Source: UBA6059 sp040219045
GTDB taxonomy: Bacteria > Bacteroidota > Bacteroidia > Cytophagales > Cyclobacteriaceae
Length of the DNA stretch: 64,000 bases
Direction: 5' to 3'
NCBI GenBank assembly: GCA_965229505.1
Contig: OZ245881.1
Span: 2,232,001-2,296,000, forward strand
In this document: positions 52,278-60,958 of the stretch, in pieces
Layout: each line of letters opens with the position of its first letter
Position numbering within the stretch: position 1 is the first letter of the stretch
Notes under the pieces: model-generated
Seen by the model: only the letters and a program-made list of their open reading frames with translations
Database searches by the model: none
What the model was told of the DNA's origin: nothing
Translations under genes and position numbers: made by a program

Positions 52278-53634
52278 CAGACTCTTAATTCTTCTCCTAC
52301 TAGTGGGTATCAGTCCCATGTTTGCTCAACAGGAAATGCCCAATCTCCTTTCGCTCAGAGAGCGCGGAGCAGTAATGGACGAGATTCTTGAAGACCGCCT
52401 GACTAACCTACTTCCTGGTCTTATGGAGGAAGAGGGTGCAGATATGTGGTTGGTGATCACGCGCGAGTACAATGAAGACCCGGTCTTTTGGTCGCTCAAG
52501 CCATCATGGTGGATCAATGCTCGCCGTAGGACGATTCTTGTGTTTTATCAGCCCGAGCCGGGTGCTCCTGTGGAGCGATACTATGTACAAAAGCATGGCA
52601 TCCCTGGCTATACCTCAGCCTGGACGCCTAAGGAAAGTCCTGCCAAGTGGTACGAGGAGGATCAGTGGCAGGCACTCGCTGATCTCATCTCATCAAAAGA
52701 CCCCAAAAAGATAGCAGTCAACATATCCGAAAACTTCAAGCATGCGGATGGTTTGGCTACCACCGACTATCGTGGTATGATGAGCAAGTTGCCTAAGAAG
52801 TACGCCGACAGGATCCATGAAGGGGGAGGACTAGCCGTGCGATGGCTGGAGACCCGTACTGAGCGGGAGATTGATCTCTACGAGCAGACTTGTAATGTGG
52901 CGCACACTATCATCGCAGAGGCTTTTTCGCAAAAAGTAATTACGCCTGGTGTCACTACCGTAACGGACGTACGCTGGTGGATGCGCGAGCGCGTCAGAGA
53001 ACTCAAGTTGACGGACTGGTTCTTCCCGTCAGTTACCATCCAGCGATATGATGAGAGTAAGAATGAGGTCATCAGCTACCGCAATGATGAGGAGGTAATC
53101 CAGTATGGCGACCTGCTCTGGTGCGACTTTGGCATTACCTATTTGAGACTGAATACCGATACTCAGGAGAACGCTTATGTGCTTCGCCCGGGTGAGACGG
53201 ACGTGCCTGATCATTTTAAGAAGGCCCTGGCTACTGGCAACAGGCTCCAGGACATCTTACTGGAGAACTATGCCGAAGGCAGAAGCGGAAATGACATACT
53301 CCTGGGTGCGCTGGATCAAATGAAGAAAGAAGGAATCGACGGGACGATCTACACCCACCCTATCGGCTACCATGGCCATGGTGCTGGTCCTACGATCGGC
53401 CTATCGGAAAAGCAGGAGTTTATCAATGGAGCCGCGGAATGGCCGCTAAGACCGAATACAGCCTATTCGATAGAGCTCAATGCCAAAGTGCCCATCACTG
53501 AGTGGGGTAATCAAAAGGTAAGAATCGCGCTTGAAGAAGAGGCGATATTTACGCCCGACGGGATCCGCTTTATAGACGGTAGGGCGAAAGAATGGATTCT
53601 CATTCCTAGACGGAATAGTCACCTCGGCAATTGA
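52270..53634 (+). CDS. Exported M24-family (Xaa-Pro aminopeptidase-like) metallopeptidase
   Basis: This 454-residue protein has a signal peptide (MKARLLILLLLVGISPMFAQ), a creatinase-like N-terminal domain and a pita-bread M24 domain. Metal ligands are visible: two Asp in LLWCDFGITYLRLNTDTQ, His in IGYHGHGAGPTIG, and Glu in AYSIELNAKV and ALEEEAIFT. It is likely a periplasmic dipeptidase or prolidase. The structured repeat begins 8 bases after its stop. Confidence 0.88.
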   Translation: MKARLLILLLLVGISPMFAQQEMPNLLSLRERGAVMDEILEDRLTNLLPGLMEEEGADMWLVITREYNEDPVFWSLKPSWWINARRRTILVFYQPEPGAPVERYYVQKHGIPGYTSAWTPKESPAKWYEEDQWQALADLISSKDPKKIAVNISENFKHADGLATTDYRGMMSKLPKKYADRIHEGGGLAVRWLETRTEREIDLYEQTCNVAHTIIAEAFSQKVITPGVTTVTDVRWWMRERVRELKLTDWFFPSVTIQRYDESKNEVISYRNDEEVIQYGDLLWCDFGITYLRLNTDTQENAYVLRPGETDVPDHFKKALATGNRLQDILLENYAEGRSGNDILLGALDQMKKEGIDGTIYTHPIGYHGHGAGPTIGLSEKQEFINGAAEWPLRPNTAYSIELNAKVPITEWGNQKVRIALEEEAIFTPDGIRFIDGRAKEWILIPRRNSHLGN

Positions 53635-53642
53635 TTATGATG

Positions 53643-53737
53643 AAATTTCGAGCTTTAGAAAAACACTCCTTCTCCTCCTTTGAGGGAGGCTAGGAGGGTG
53701 TGAATACAAGAAATAGTTTTTCTAAAGCTCGAAATTT
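53643..53737. repeat. MITE-like or intergenic palindromic repeat with 22-bp perfect inverted arms
   Basis: A 22-base arm at 53643-53664 (starting AAATTTCGAGCTTTAG) has its exact inverse at 53716-53737. Between them lies an imperfect C/T-rich and G/A-rich pair (CTCCTTCTCCTCC then GAGGGAGGCTAGGAGGG) around TTT, so the RNA would form a long two-tier hairpin. C/T-rich pairs of this kind occur between genes in other Bacteroidota. No ORF is inside. It may act as a terminator for the M24 gene. Confidence 0.75.
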
Positions 53738-53805
53738 AATTGCGATCAGGGTATTTCAAAAGGAGTAGCAATTCCTTGAGAACAGCTCCACTACTTTAGC
53801 ATCCT

Positions 53806-54261
53806 ATGGAACAGATAATTAATACGCTGAGAGTTACTCGCCAGAACATACTTAATATAGCAGAAGCCTTTTCTACAGAGCAACTCAACCATATTCCGGT
53901 AGGATATAGCAACAACCTCGCATGGAACCTGGGTCATGTGCTTGTCACGCAGCAGCTGTTGGCTTATCGGCTATCTGGCTTGCCGGGATACCTATCTGAT
54001 GAGTTGATTGATCGGTATAGAAAGGGCACTAAGCCTGAGGCAGTCATCTCTGAAGTGGAGATCGCAACAATTAAAGAGCAGCTTCTGACCCTGGTCGACC
54101 AGACAGCCATTGATTGGGCGGAGGGCAAGTTTGGTGAGTACAAGGAATATCCAACGAGCTTCGGGGTGACATTGCGGAGCACGGTCGATGCGATGCAGTT
54201 CAACAACAGCCATGAGGCACTGCACCTCGGCTATATGATGGCGATGAAGAAGTTGGTTTAA
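53806..54261 (+). CDS. DinB-family protein
   Basis: This 151-residue DinB-type four-helix bundle has His residues at AWNLGHVLVTQQLL and NNSHEALHLGYMMAMKK, the expected metal-site positions. It is not closely similar to the DinB-like protein at 9614 beyond the family pattern. The partner substrate is unknown. It follows the inverted repeat element by 68 bases. Confidence 0.8.
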   Translation: MEQIINTLRVTRQNILNIAEAFSTEQLNHIPVGYSNNLAWNLGHVLVTQQLLAYRLSGLPGYLSDELIDRYRKGTKPEAVISEVEIATIKEQLLTLVDQTAIDWAEGKFGEYKEYPTSFGVTLRSTVDAMQFNNSHEALHLGYMMAMKKLV

Positions 54262-54343
54262 CTAGTGGAACCTTTAGAAACTTGTCTCAATGAGCATTTC
54301 GCCAGGTAGGATTCAACGCTAAGAAGGGCTTATGAAACTGTCA

Positions 54344-54646
54344 TTATAGCGCAGTTTCTTTCGGGGTTATTTTTTCTAACAGCTCTTTGTTTTTCAATTG
54401 CGTTCTACGAATGTCATATTGAGATTGCAGATTCATCCAGACCTCTGCCGATGTTCCAAAATATCTAGCCAATCGTGTCGCCATATCGGCTGTGATACTA
54501 GTATTTCCTTTGATAATTTGACTGATTCGGGTCTGCTGCACTCCTATTGACTTAGCCAATCGATAAGCAGTGATGCCCATCGGCTCCAAAAAATCCTTCT
54601 CGAGGACGACCCCAGGGTGAATGTTCATTGGTTTTTCCATTATCAT
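54344..54646 (-). CDS. higA: HigA-type antitoxin
   Basis: This 100-residue XRE-family antitoxin has the HigA hallmarks NIHPGVVLEKDFLEPMGITA, a helix-turn-helix (YRLAKSIGVQQTRISQIIKG), and TADMATRLARYFGTSAEVWM. It follows the toxin gene by 5 bases, in the toxin-first order typical of higBA. It should neutralise the toxin and repress the operon through the dyad at 54939-54963. Confidence 0.9.
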   Translation of the reverse strand: MIMEKPMNIHPGVVLEKDFLEPMGITAYRLAKSIGVQQTRISQIIKGNTSITADMATRLARYFGTSAEVWMNLQSQYDIRRTQLKNKELLEKITPKETAL

Positions 54647-54651
54647 CTTAA

Positions 54652-54933
54652 TTAATGATAGTCAATAATTTCTACCTCAAACGCATTGCCATCTTTCCAC
54701 AAAAAAACAATTCGCCACTGCATGTTGATACTTATGGAGTAGTAGTTCTTCAACTTCCCTTGGAGCTGATGGAGACGGTTGGAAGGAGGAATTTGCAAAT
54801 CTGGTAAACTGACTGCAGCATTGAGGTAGGCTAGCTTCCTCATGGCCGTTATTCGAACTTGTTTGTCCCACTTTTTGGTGTATTCACCATTTCCCACCTT
54901 TTCAGTATCCTTACACGCATAGCTTAGTATCAT
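54652..54933 (-). CDS. higB: HigB-type toxin (RelE superfamily)
   Basis: This 93-residue protein has RelE/HigB features: KWDKQVRITAMRKLAYLN, LPDLQIPPSNRLHQLQGKLK, YYSISINMQWRIVFLW and the C-terminal FEVEIIDYH. HigB toxins cleave mRNA on the ribosome. The length is normal and the C-terminal catalytic segment is intact, so the toxin is likely functional. It is the first gene of a two-gene operon with higA. Confidence 0.9.
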   Translation of the reverse strand: MILSYACKDTEKVGNGEYTKKWDKQVRITAMRKLAYLNAAVSLPDLQIPPSNRLHQLQGKLKNYYSISINMQWRIVFLWKDGNAFEVEIIDYH

Positions 54934-54938
54934 TGAAA

Positions 54939-54963
54939 TATACTATTGAGCAAATATAGTATA
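54939..54963. promoter_or_regulatory. Operator dyad in front of higBA
   Basis: TATACTAT (54939-54946) and its inverse ATAGTATA (54956-54963) flank a 9-base spacer, beginning 6 bases upstream of the higB start. The position fits an autoregulatory HigA operator that would also overlap the transcription start. Confidence 0.6.
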
Positions 54964-55011
54964 ATAAAGCAGTAGTAAATCAAAGCTATGTGTTAACTAT
55001 CACAAGCTGCT

Positions 55012-55194
55012 TTAGGAACCAGCTCGCCGATAACCTCTCCAAAACTGGATCGGCAATGCAAGTGGCCCTAGGATCAAGACCCACATCAGCCACTCAAAGT
55101 AAGACTGGTGGTAGATCCTGGCCAAAATGACGCTGACGATTCCCGGTAGGATGAGGAAGAGTATGAAGACCCACGTGCCCATACCTTCAAACAT
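55012..55194 (-). CDS. Small two-helix membrane protein of unknown function
   Basis: This 60-residue frame has two hydrophobic helices (WVFILFLILPGIVSVIL and FEWLMWVLILGPLALPI) and a basic end (RGYRRAGS). No family is recognised. It fills most of the gap between the higBA operator and the following gene and may be real, but size alone gives weak support. Confidence 0.45.
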   Translation of the reverse strand: MFEGMGTWVFILFLILPGIVSVILARIYHQSYFEWLMWVLILGPLALPIQFWRGYRRAGS

Positions 55195-55273
55195 GAGGTG
55201 GCGATAATAAATTCAATGCCATTAAAGCATTCTCCCGAGCATAACTTGAGAAAGATTGTGGTGTGTGACAGAA

Positions 55274-56101
55274 TTAAGGATGATCGAGCAAATTCATTAC
55301 CTGACCTAATGGCAGGCACATTACCATTGAAGGGCCGCTGGATGTATGTTGATTAAAAATCAACCACTGACGATCTGCAGAAACAATGGCCCCATCCTCA
55401 TAGATCTCAGAATTCACCAAAGGACCTAAATTGATAATAGGACCCCATGAAGAGCCATCAAATTTTGAGGCGTAAATGTCATCCTTTCCCAAAGTATCTG
55501 GCCTTTTCATACTATTGAAAAATAAAAATCCGGTTTCTTGATCGAAATAGCTCGGCCATTGCCAGGCATTCTTAATGTTTAGCGCCTCAACAGCATCCAT
55601 TCCAAGCATTTGCCACTCCAGAGTATCATTTACATTGGCTGAGAACAACAATCTGTCCCCTATTGGGGTAGGACAACACTCCTCTCGATTAGAATTGACC
55701 CTTGACGGATAAGCCTGTGACCACTCCTGGCCGTCGAAATCGGACCGCCAAATATTCCATTCATCTGTGATATCCGGGTCGGGATGTGGCCTGTTCGATG
55801 TAAAGTAAAAAGTAGTGCCATTCGATGTTAGACGACCGCCCATATCATCATAGTCACCTGAAAAAGGCAACTTCTTTTCATTAGTCCATCTGCCATCGAC
55901 TTTTGTCGCCTGATAAATAAGAAGTTTGTCCAATGTTGAGTCCTCACGAATAAAGTATATGATTTGCCCATCTTTGGAGTACCCGCATACTGCTCCGGAC
56001 AGATGATCGGGGAACAATTCGGGAGCATATCTACTCGGTGAAGCCGGCTGAAGAGATATTAAAAAGTGGAACAGAGAGCTTAACAAGAGAACTAATGACA
56101 T
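55274..56101 (-). CDS. Exported PD40/beta-propeller protein
   Basis: This 275-residue protein starts with a signal peptide (MSLVLLLSSLFHFLISLQ). TolB/PD40-like repeats follow (GYSKDGQIIYFIRED, RLTSNGTTFYFTSNR, PTPIGDRLLFSANV, GAIVSADRQWLIFNQ). PD40 proteins in Bacteroidota are often linked to OmpA-like or secretion proteins, but no such partner is adjacent. The ATG at 56101 is chosen over an upstream TTG. Confidence 0.72.
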   Translation of the reverse strand: MSLVLLLSSLFHFLISLQPASPSRYAPELFPDHLSGAVCGYSKDGQIIYFIREDSTLDKLLIYQATKVDGRWTNEKKLPFSGDYDDMGGRLTSNGTTFYFTSNRPHPDPDITDEWNIWRSDFDGQEWSQAYPSRVNSNREECCPTPIGDRLLFSANVNDTLEWQMLGMDAVEALNIKNAWQWPSYFDQETGFLFFNSMKRPDTLGKDDIYASKFDGSSWGPIINLGPLVNSEIYEDGAIVSADRQWLIFNQHTSSGPSMVMCLPLGQVMNLLDHP

Positions 56102-56152
56102 ATTCAATTATAAAAACTCCAAAGGATAAACTAATACCGCGAAATGTATGAT

Positions 56153-58750
56153 TTATTCATGATCGCCGAGCAGTATGGCGTTGAGGAAAAGCTTGTGAAT
56201 ACTATACCAATAGCCCCTGAAGGTAGGGTCGGAAGCAAAGTAGACCACATGCCCTTTACCCACATTAGTGCGAAGCATGTAGGGTGCGCCTGCCAGTTTT
56301 TCTCGGTCTTCGTCCAGCATGAACCCATCCAGCAGGAGTTCTGACTTGTTATCACCATAGGCCAGGACGATATTGTCCTGATTTTCCGGAGTGAGCACTA
56401 TGGGGTAGGCGGCAGGTAGTCCCATCGTCTTGGCGCTGTATCCTGTAGCCAGAATAGACTGCCCCATTTCATTCATGCCGGGCTGCCATGCGACTCGCTC
56501 AGTAGGTATTGCCTCCGTATTCGTGAAGGCACCCTGCAGAATCGTGCCATTTGAGTACTCAGCAAACCCCTCGAAGGTCACTCCGGACCCCAGTACCTCA
56601 TCATTGGCAATCACTTCTCCGGCAGCATGAGATGCGATCAACGTTCCTCCGTTGAGGACATACTCCCTCAGGTTATCGAGTTTCAGTGTGCCTTTGTAGC
56701 CTTTGCTAAAGCCTGGTCCACCACGGATATCAAGACCCGCATTGGGTAGTACGATAGTAGAGTATTCTGATAAGTCACCTCCATTGAGTGTCGCCAACAT
56801 AACCGGAGAAAAGGTAAAGCCATAATCGCGCTCAAGCACATTCCTGATGCCGCCATAGTAGTGGTCCTGCATCACTGGCCAGTCTGCGAGCACAGCCACT
56901 TTGGGTTGCTTGATAGGAGCTAATCTGACATCATCTCCGAAAGTGACCCCAGCATCCGTAAAGGGATTGTCGGTTGTGTTGATTTCAACATTGCCTTCCT
57001 TGGCGAGCTCGATGAGCCGATCATAGAAGTGGTCAGGATTGCGGAGAGATAATGCTGCAAAAGTGCCTTTTGGGTAGGTCTTGTCACCGATTTGAAACCA
57101 GCTTTTGAAGACTCTCCATTTGTACCCTTCCTGAGCCATTTTCATCACGAGCTTGTAGCTGGATTCCTGTTCAGGTGATAGGAAATACGCATAGGCCTTA
57201 CCAGGAATAGTCGGTTGGGCATTTGCGATCGAAATGGCGGCAGTGCCGACACCAACGGCAGTGCTTGTATGATATGCCTCCACACCGAAAATAAGCGGAT
57301 AGGTATTCCACGTCACATCATAGAACGGCATGTTGCGGCCTGCGGGCACCCAGGTCTCAGGATTGTCATCATCGATACTGGGATCGAAAAATGATCTTAT
57401 CAGTCGTGCTTGCGGCTGATCCAGATCAATGATAAAGTCTCCAGCCTTATAAGACTTTTTTATGTTGGTCAGGGAGCGGTCGTAGCTGTTGGATACAGCA
57501 GTGAAGTCAGCCTGGGCTTGTTGGACTTCAATATCCTGGATTTGGAGTCGCTCGATCATACGATTCACCTTCGATGGATCCTGTGCTGCTGGTATGATGA
57601 TGTGCTTTATGCTGCTATTCCTTGCGTCGGTTACACCTTTGAGCTGGGCTTGATACGTATCTTCCAGCAGTTGCTCTTTTTTGCGGGCTGCCACTTCCAT
57701 CAATGTCCAGGCTCCCTCCGCATGCCGATCCATCGCCATACGCATGGTGGCCAAGGTGCCGTCAGTCCTGATAAAGGCGGTTGACCGACCAGGGCGGCCA
57801 CCGAAGGTTTCAAACAAAAATGAACTCAAACTAGGGCCGAGCATCGCCCATGATAGGCCAAACCCAACATGGCTGACACCATCAAACTGGTTGCGACTAA
57901 AGAGCGACCAGCCCTTCTCTCCAAATCGCTCACCAGTCTCCTCCGCAACATCTACCCACCAGTCATAGGATTTTTCTGGCCAGAGTTTATGATAGGGCGG
58001 TGCAAAAGGCGGAATAAAATGTGTAGTGGGTCCGCTGTGTACATCTAGCACGAGATTGGGTCGCCATTCCATGATCTGCTCGCCCAACGCTGACATCTCC
58101 GGTGTAGCGAAGAAGCTGAAGTCACGATTGACATCCAGGCCGATCGCATTGCCGTCGGTATTCATGCCCCAGTGTGCTCGGTTTTCGACCGCATTGGGGT
58201 CGACTGATGCGCCAGGAACATTATACAACCCCTGCCAGGTGACATAGCGTGCGTGGGCATCAGGATTTGTTAAGGGGGAAATAATCACCACCAAATTGTC
58301 ACGTATACTTTTTGCTGTAGCATCCTCTCTGGTAGCGAGATCATAGGCAACTTCTGATAAGACCTCTACACCTGCTTCCTCATCGGTATCCACGATGAAA
58401 ATGTAAAGTATGGAAGGGTTTTCCGATAGGATACGCTGCTTCTCCGTATCCGAAAGGGCCCCTTCGAGTCGGGTAAGCGTGCGATTATCCACCTTGATTT
58501 TTTCGATGTTGGCCAGATTCTCCTCACTGCTGATGATCAACTGAACCAAATCTCTATTTTGGATGCTCTTGCCATACGTATTGTGCATGACCCGATCACT
58601 GGATGCCAGATGTTGATAATACTGGTAGTGGTTGCCAGTGACGGTGTATGTAGTGCCCCCTGCATAGCCATTAAATTCCTGAGGGCTGAGCAATTGTGCC
58701 TGGAGGAGGCCGGGTAGCAACGACAATACAAGGAGATAAAACTTCTTCAT
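56153..58750 (-). CDS. M14-family (zinc carboxypeptidase-like) exported protein
   Basis: This 865-residue protein has a signal peptide (MKKFYLLVLSLLPGLLQA) and an M14 domain with HYQYYQHLASSDRV, Asn-Arg in GLDVNRDFSFF, His in LVLDVHSGPTTH and the catalytic Glu region FLFETFGGRPG. The first zinc-ligand motif, usually HxxE, reads DTDE (FIVDTDEEAGVE), so the first ligand is Asp, not His. A long C-terminal region (from ~590) contains a GATase1-like fold segment (VAVLADWPVMQDHYYGG, GGTLIASHAAGEVI). It may be active with an altered site or a binding protein. Confidence 0.82.
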   Translation of the reverse strand: MKKFYLLVLSLLPGLLQAQLLSPQEFNGYAGGTTYTVTGNHYQYYQHLASSDRVMHNTYGKSIQNRDLVQLIISSEENLANIEKIKVDNRTLTRLEGALSDTEKQRILSENPSILYIFIVDTDEEAGVEVLSEVAYDLATREDATAKSIRDNLVVIISPLTNPDAHARYVTWQGLYNVPGASVDPNAVENRAHWGMNTDGNAIGLDVNRDFSFFATPEMSALGEQIMEWRPNLVLDVHSGPTTHFIPPFAPPYHKLWPEKSYDWWVDVAEETGERFGEKGWSLFSRNQFDGVSHVGFGLSWAMLGPSLSSFLFETFGGRPGRSTAFIRTDGTLATMRMAMDRHAEGAWTLMEVAARKKEQLLEDTYQAQLKGVTDARNSSIKHIIIPAAQDPSKVNRMIERLQIQDIEVQQAQADFTAVSNSYDRSLTNIKKSYKAGDFIIDLDQPQARLIRSFFDPSIDDDNPETWVPAGRNMPFYDVTWNTYPLIFGVEAYHTSTAVGVGTAAISIANAQPTIPGKAYAYFLSPEQESSYKLVMKMAQEGYKWRVFKSWFQIGDKTYPKGTFAALSLRNPDHFYDRLIELAKEGNVEINTTDNPFTDAGVTFGDDVRLAPIKQPKVAVLADWPVMQDHYYGGIRNVLERDYGFTFSPVMLATLNGGDLSEYSTIVLPNAGLDIRGGPGFSKGYKGTLKLDNLREYVLNGGTLIASHAAGEVIANDEVLGSGVTFEGFAEYSNGTILQGAFTNTEAIPTERVAWQPGMNEMGQSILATGYSAKTMGLPAAYPIVLTPENQDNIVLAYGDNKSELLLDGFMLDEDREKLAGAPYMLRTNVGKGHVVYFASDPTFRGYWYSIHKLFLNAILLGDHE

Positions 58751-58819
58751 AAGGTTGGATTTGCGAAGAAGATCGGGATGGATAGGAAGACTACCAACTG
58801 AAATTACATCGAAGGTGGG

Positions 58820-59176
58820 CTATTCTTCAGACAATCTCAGCAGGATTTTTTCAAGTTCTTCCTTTTGAATCGGCTTGGAGATAAAGGCGTCAGGTTTGAT
58901 CATTTGTACTGATTCATGTGACGACTCGTGCGAACTGATCACGATGGTCTTCGGGCGGTGCTTAAGCATCTCTATAGTCTCAAAACCGTCTACATAGGGC
59001 ATCTCGACATCCAGGAAAAGAAAATCCGGTTCATGATTAACTACCGACAAAGCCCCTGAAACGGGATTGGTATGCGTTTCGACTAGTTCCACAAAACTGA
59101 TGCTGTTCATCAACTTCTGAAGAATGGTCAAAAAGACCTTGTCATCATCAATAGCTATGGCGGTATACTTCTTCAC
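58820..59176 (-). CDS. Single-domain response regulator
   Basis: This 118-residue receiver-only protein has the acidic cluster AIDDDKVFL, phospho-acceptor Asp in FLFLDVEMPYVDG, TIVISSHESS and the conserved Lys in AFISKPIQKEEL. Translation most likely begins at GTG 59176 (VKKYTAIAIDDD, read as Met), because residues upstream in the same frame are low-complexity and overlap the previous gene. It has no output domain, so it probably acts by protein contact, downstream of the kinase at 61354. Confidence 0.8.
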   Translation of the reverse strand: MKKYTAIAIDDDKVFLTILQKLMNSISFVELVETHTNPVSGALSVVNHEPDFLFLDVEMPYVDGFETIEMLKHRPKTIVISSHESSHESVQMIKPDAFISKPIQKEELEKILLRLSEE

Positions 59177-59243
59177 TGTATTGGCAAAGTACCAAAAAAT
59201 GTTAGAAAAATAAAATAGCAAATAACTGTTGCTTACCTCTGTG

Positions 59244-60902
59244 TTATACTTCTGTAAGATACTCGTGTACAAACTTAATTGCCATGGCCCCCTCACCAAC
59301 AGCCGAGGCTACTCTATTCATTGCGCCAGCTCGTACATCCCCAGCCGCGAAAATCCCTGGAATACTGGTTTCGAGTAAAAAGGGTTCCCTTGGCAGTTTC
59401 CATGACTTTTGGAACTCATCGTGCTTGTGAAGGGACGGCCCGGTCTCGATAAATCCTTTTTCGTCTTTTATCAAATCTGTGATCCAGTCAGTGTAGGGTT
59501 TTGCGCCTATGAATATGAACATAGCAGCCGCACCAACCTCGCGCTGCTCCTTTGAGTCAGTATCTTCGAGTGTCACCTTCTCCAGATGTCCATCTCCTGT
59601 CACCTCAATCACATTAGTCTTGCCGAGTACCTCTATATTTTCAGTTCCCGAGATCTGATCGATCAGGTATTGCGACATGCTGGAACTAAGATCCGGCTTC
59701 CGGATGACGATATGAACTTTACAGGCAAATTTGGATAAATACATGGCTGCCTGGCCGGCCGAATTTCCTCCGCCGATAACATAGACATCCTGATCCTGGC
59801 AGGCTGTTGACTCAGTCATTGCCGCCCCGTAGTAGACACCTGCCCCACTGAAGTCATCGATTCCCTTGGCAGTGTGTTTACGGTAGTCGACACCACTCGT
59901 GATCACGACTGCTTTGCAATTGACTTCACTACCGTCGACAAGCTTGATCTTTTTGTAATGACCTTCGGCAGTAATATCGGCTACCTCCTGAGGTGATAAT
60001 AGCTCCACTCCGAACCTGGTCGCCTGGGTGATTGCCCTGTGTGATAGTTCGGCTCCACTGAGCCCTTTTGGGAAACCCAAATAATTTTCAATACGACTAC
60101 TTGTTCCAGCCTGACCGCCCGGAGCGCGCTTTTCTATGAGAAGCGTTTTCAACCCTTCGGACCCTCCATAAACACCAGCTGCTAATCCGGCAGGTCCAGC
60201 ACCGATAATGACTACATCATAGAGTTTTTCAGTGGCTTTGGATTTCAATCCTATCTTCCCGGCTAATTCCGCCAGGCTGGGCTTAGTCAGCTGGCTGCCA
60301 TCTTCAAAGAAGACTGCCGGAAGCTCTGCGGCTGTGAGTTTTGCAAGGCCTACTAACTCGTTGGCTTTGGAACTGCGCGTGACGTCCAACCATTGATAAG
60401 GAATGAGGTTTCCTGACAGGAAATCTTTGATTTGATGGGATAAAGAGGAGTACTGGTAGCCCACCACTTTAATGCCTTCAAATTCCGGTACAAATTGCTT
60501 TTGCCATTCGTCGAGCTGATCATATAGCACAGGGTAGAGCTTTTCGCTCGGAGGATCCCACGGCTTTAGCAGATAGTAGTCTAGCTGCACGTCGTTGATG
60601 GCCTTGATGGCCGCTTCCGTATCCGAATAGGCCGTCAGTAGTATCCTTTTAGCTGTTGGATAGATTTGACGAGCCTTTTCGAGAAACTCTACACCGAGCA
60701 TCTCAGGCATACGCTGATCTGATAAGAACATGGCGATCACCTCATTCTTGAGCTTGAGATCTGCAATGGTCTCAAGTGCCTCGCTGGCAACAGTCGTGCT
60801 GAGTACGCGATACTGCTTCCTAAACTCCTTGCGCACATCTCGCTCAATAGCACGCAGTACCTGTGGATCATCGTCGAGTATTAGTATGATGGGAAGTTTC
60901 AT
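59244..60902 (-). CDS. Receiver domain fused to a thioredoxin reductase-like flavoenzyme
   Basis: This 552-residue protein has a receiver (ILDDDPQVL, Asp in FLSDQRMPEM, LLTAYS, YYLLKPWD) in residues 1-130. A glutaredoxin-like segment (about 145-225, LSGNLIPYQWLDV) follows, with Ser where the active cysteine normally lies (YQYSSLSHQ). The rest is an FAD/NADPH oxidoreductase (VVIIGAGPAGLAAG, IGGGNSAGQAAMYL, GIFAAGDVRAGA). The CxxC redox pair of thioredoxin reductase is missing (VYYGAAMTES), so it is unlikely to reduce thioredoxin. The architecture is known as a fused response regulator/thioredoxin reductase. Confidence 0.88.
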   Translation of the reverse strand: MKLPIILILDDDPQVLRAIERDVRKEFRKQYRVLSTTVASEALETIADLKLKNEVIAMFLSDQRMPEMLGVEFLEKARQIYPTAKRILLTAYSDTEAAIKAINDVQLDYYLLKPWDPPSEKLYPVLYDQLDEWQKQFVPEFEGIKVVGYQYSSLSHQIKDFLSGNLIPYQWLDVTRSSKANELVGLAKLTAAELPAVFFEDGSQLTKPSLAELAGKIGLKSKATEKLYDVVIIGAGPAGLAAGVYGGSEGLKTLLIEKRAPGGQAGTSSRIENYLGFPKGLSGAELSHRAITQATRFGVELLSPQEVADITAEGHYKKIKLVDGSEVNCKAVVITSGVDYRKHTAKGIDDFSGAGVYYGAAMTESTACQDQDVYVIGGGNSAGQAAMYLSKFACKVHIVIRKPDLSSSMSQYLIDQISGTENIEVLGKTNVIEVTGDGHLEKVTLEDTDSKEQREVGAAAMFIFIGAKPYTDWITDLIKDEKGFIETGPSLHKHDEFQKSWKLPREPFLLETSIPGIFAAGDVRAGAMNRVASAVGEGAMAIKFVHEYLTEV

Positions 60903-60958
60903 GGTGATTGGTTACTGGGATTTAGTAAATGGTCGCTAGTGAGAATTTGGAATTGCAG

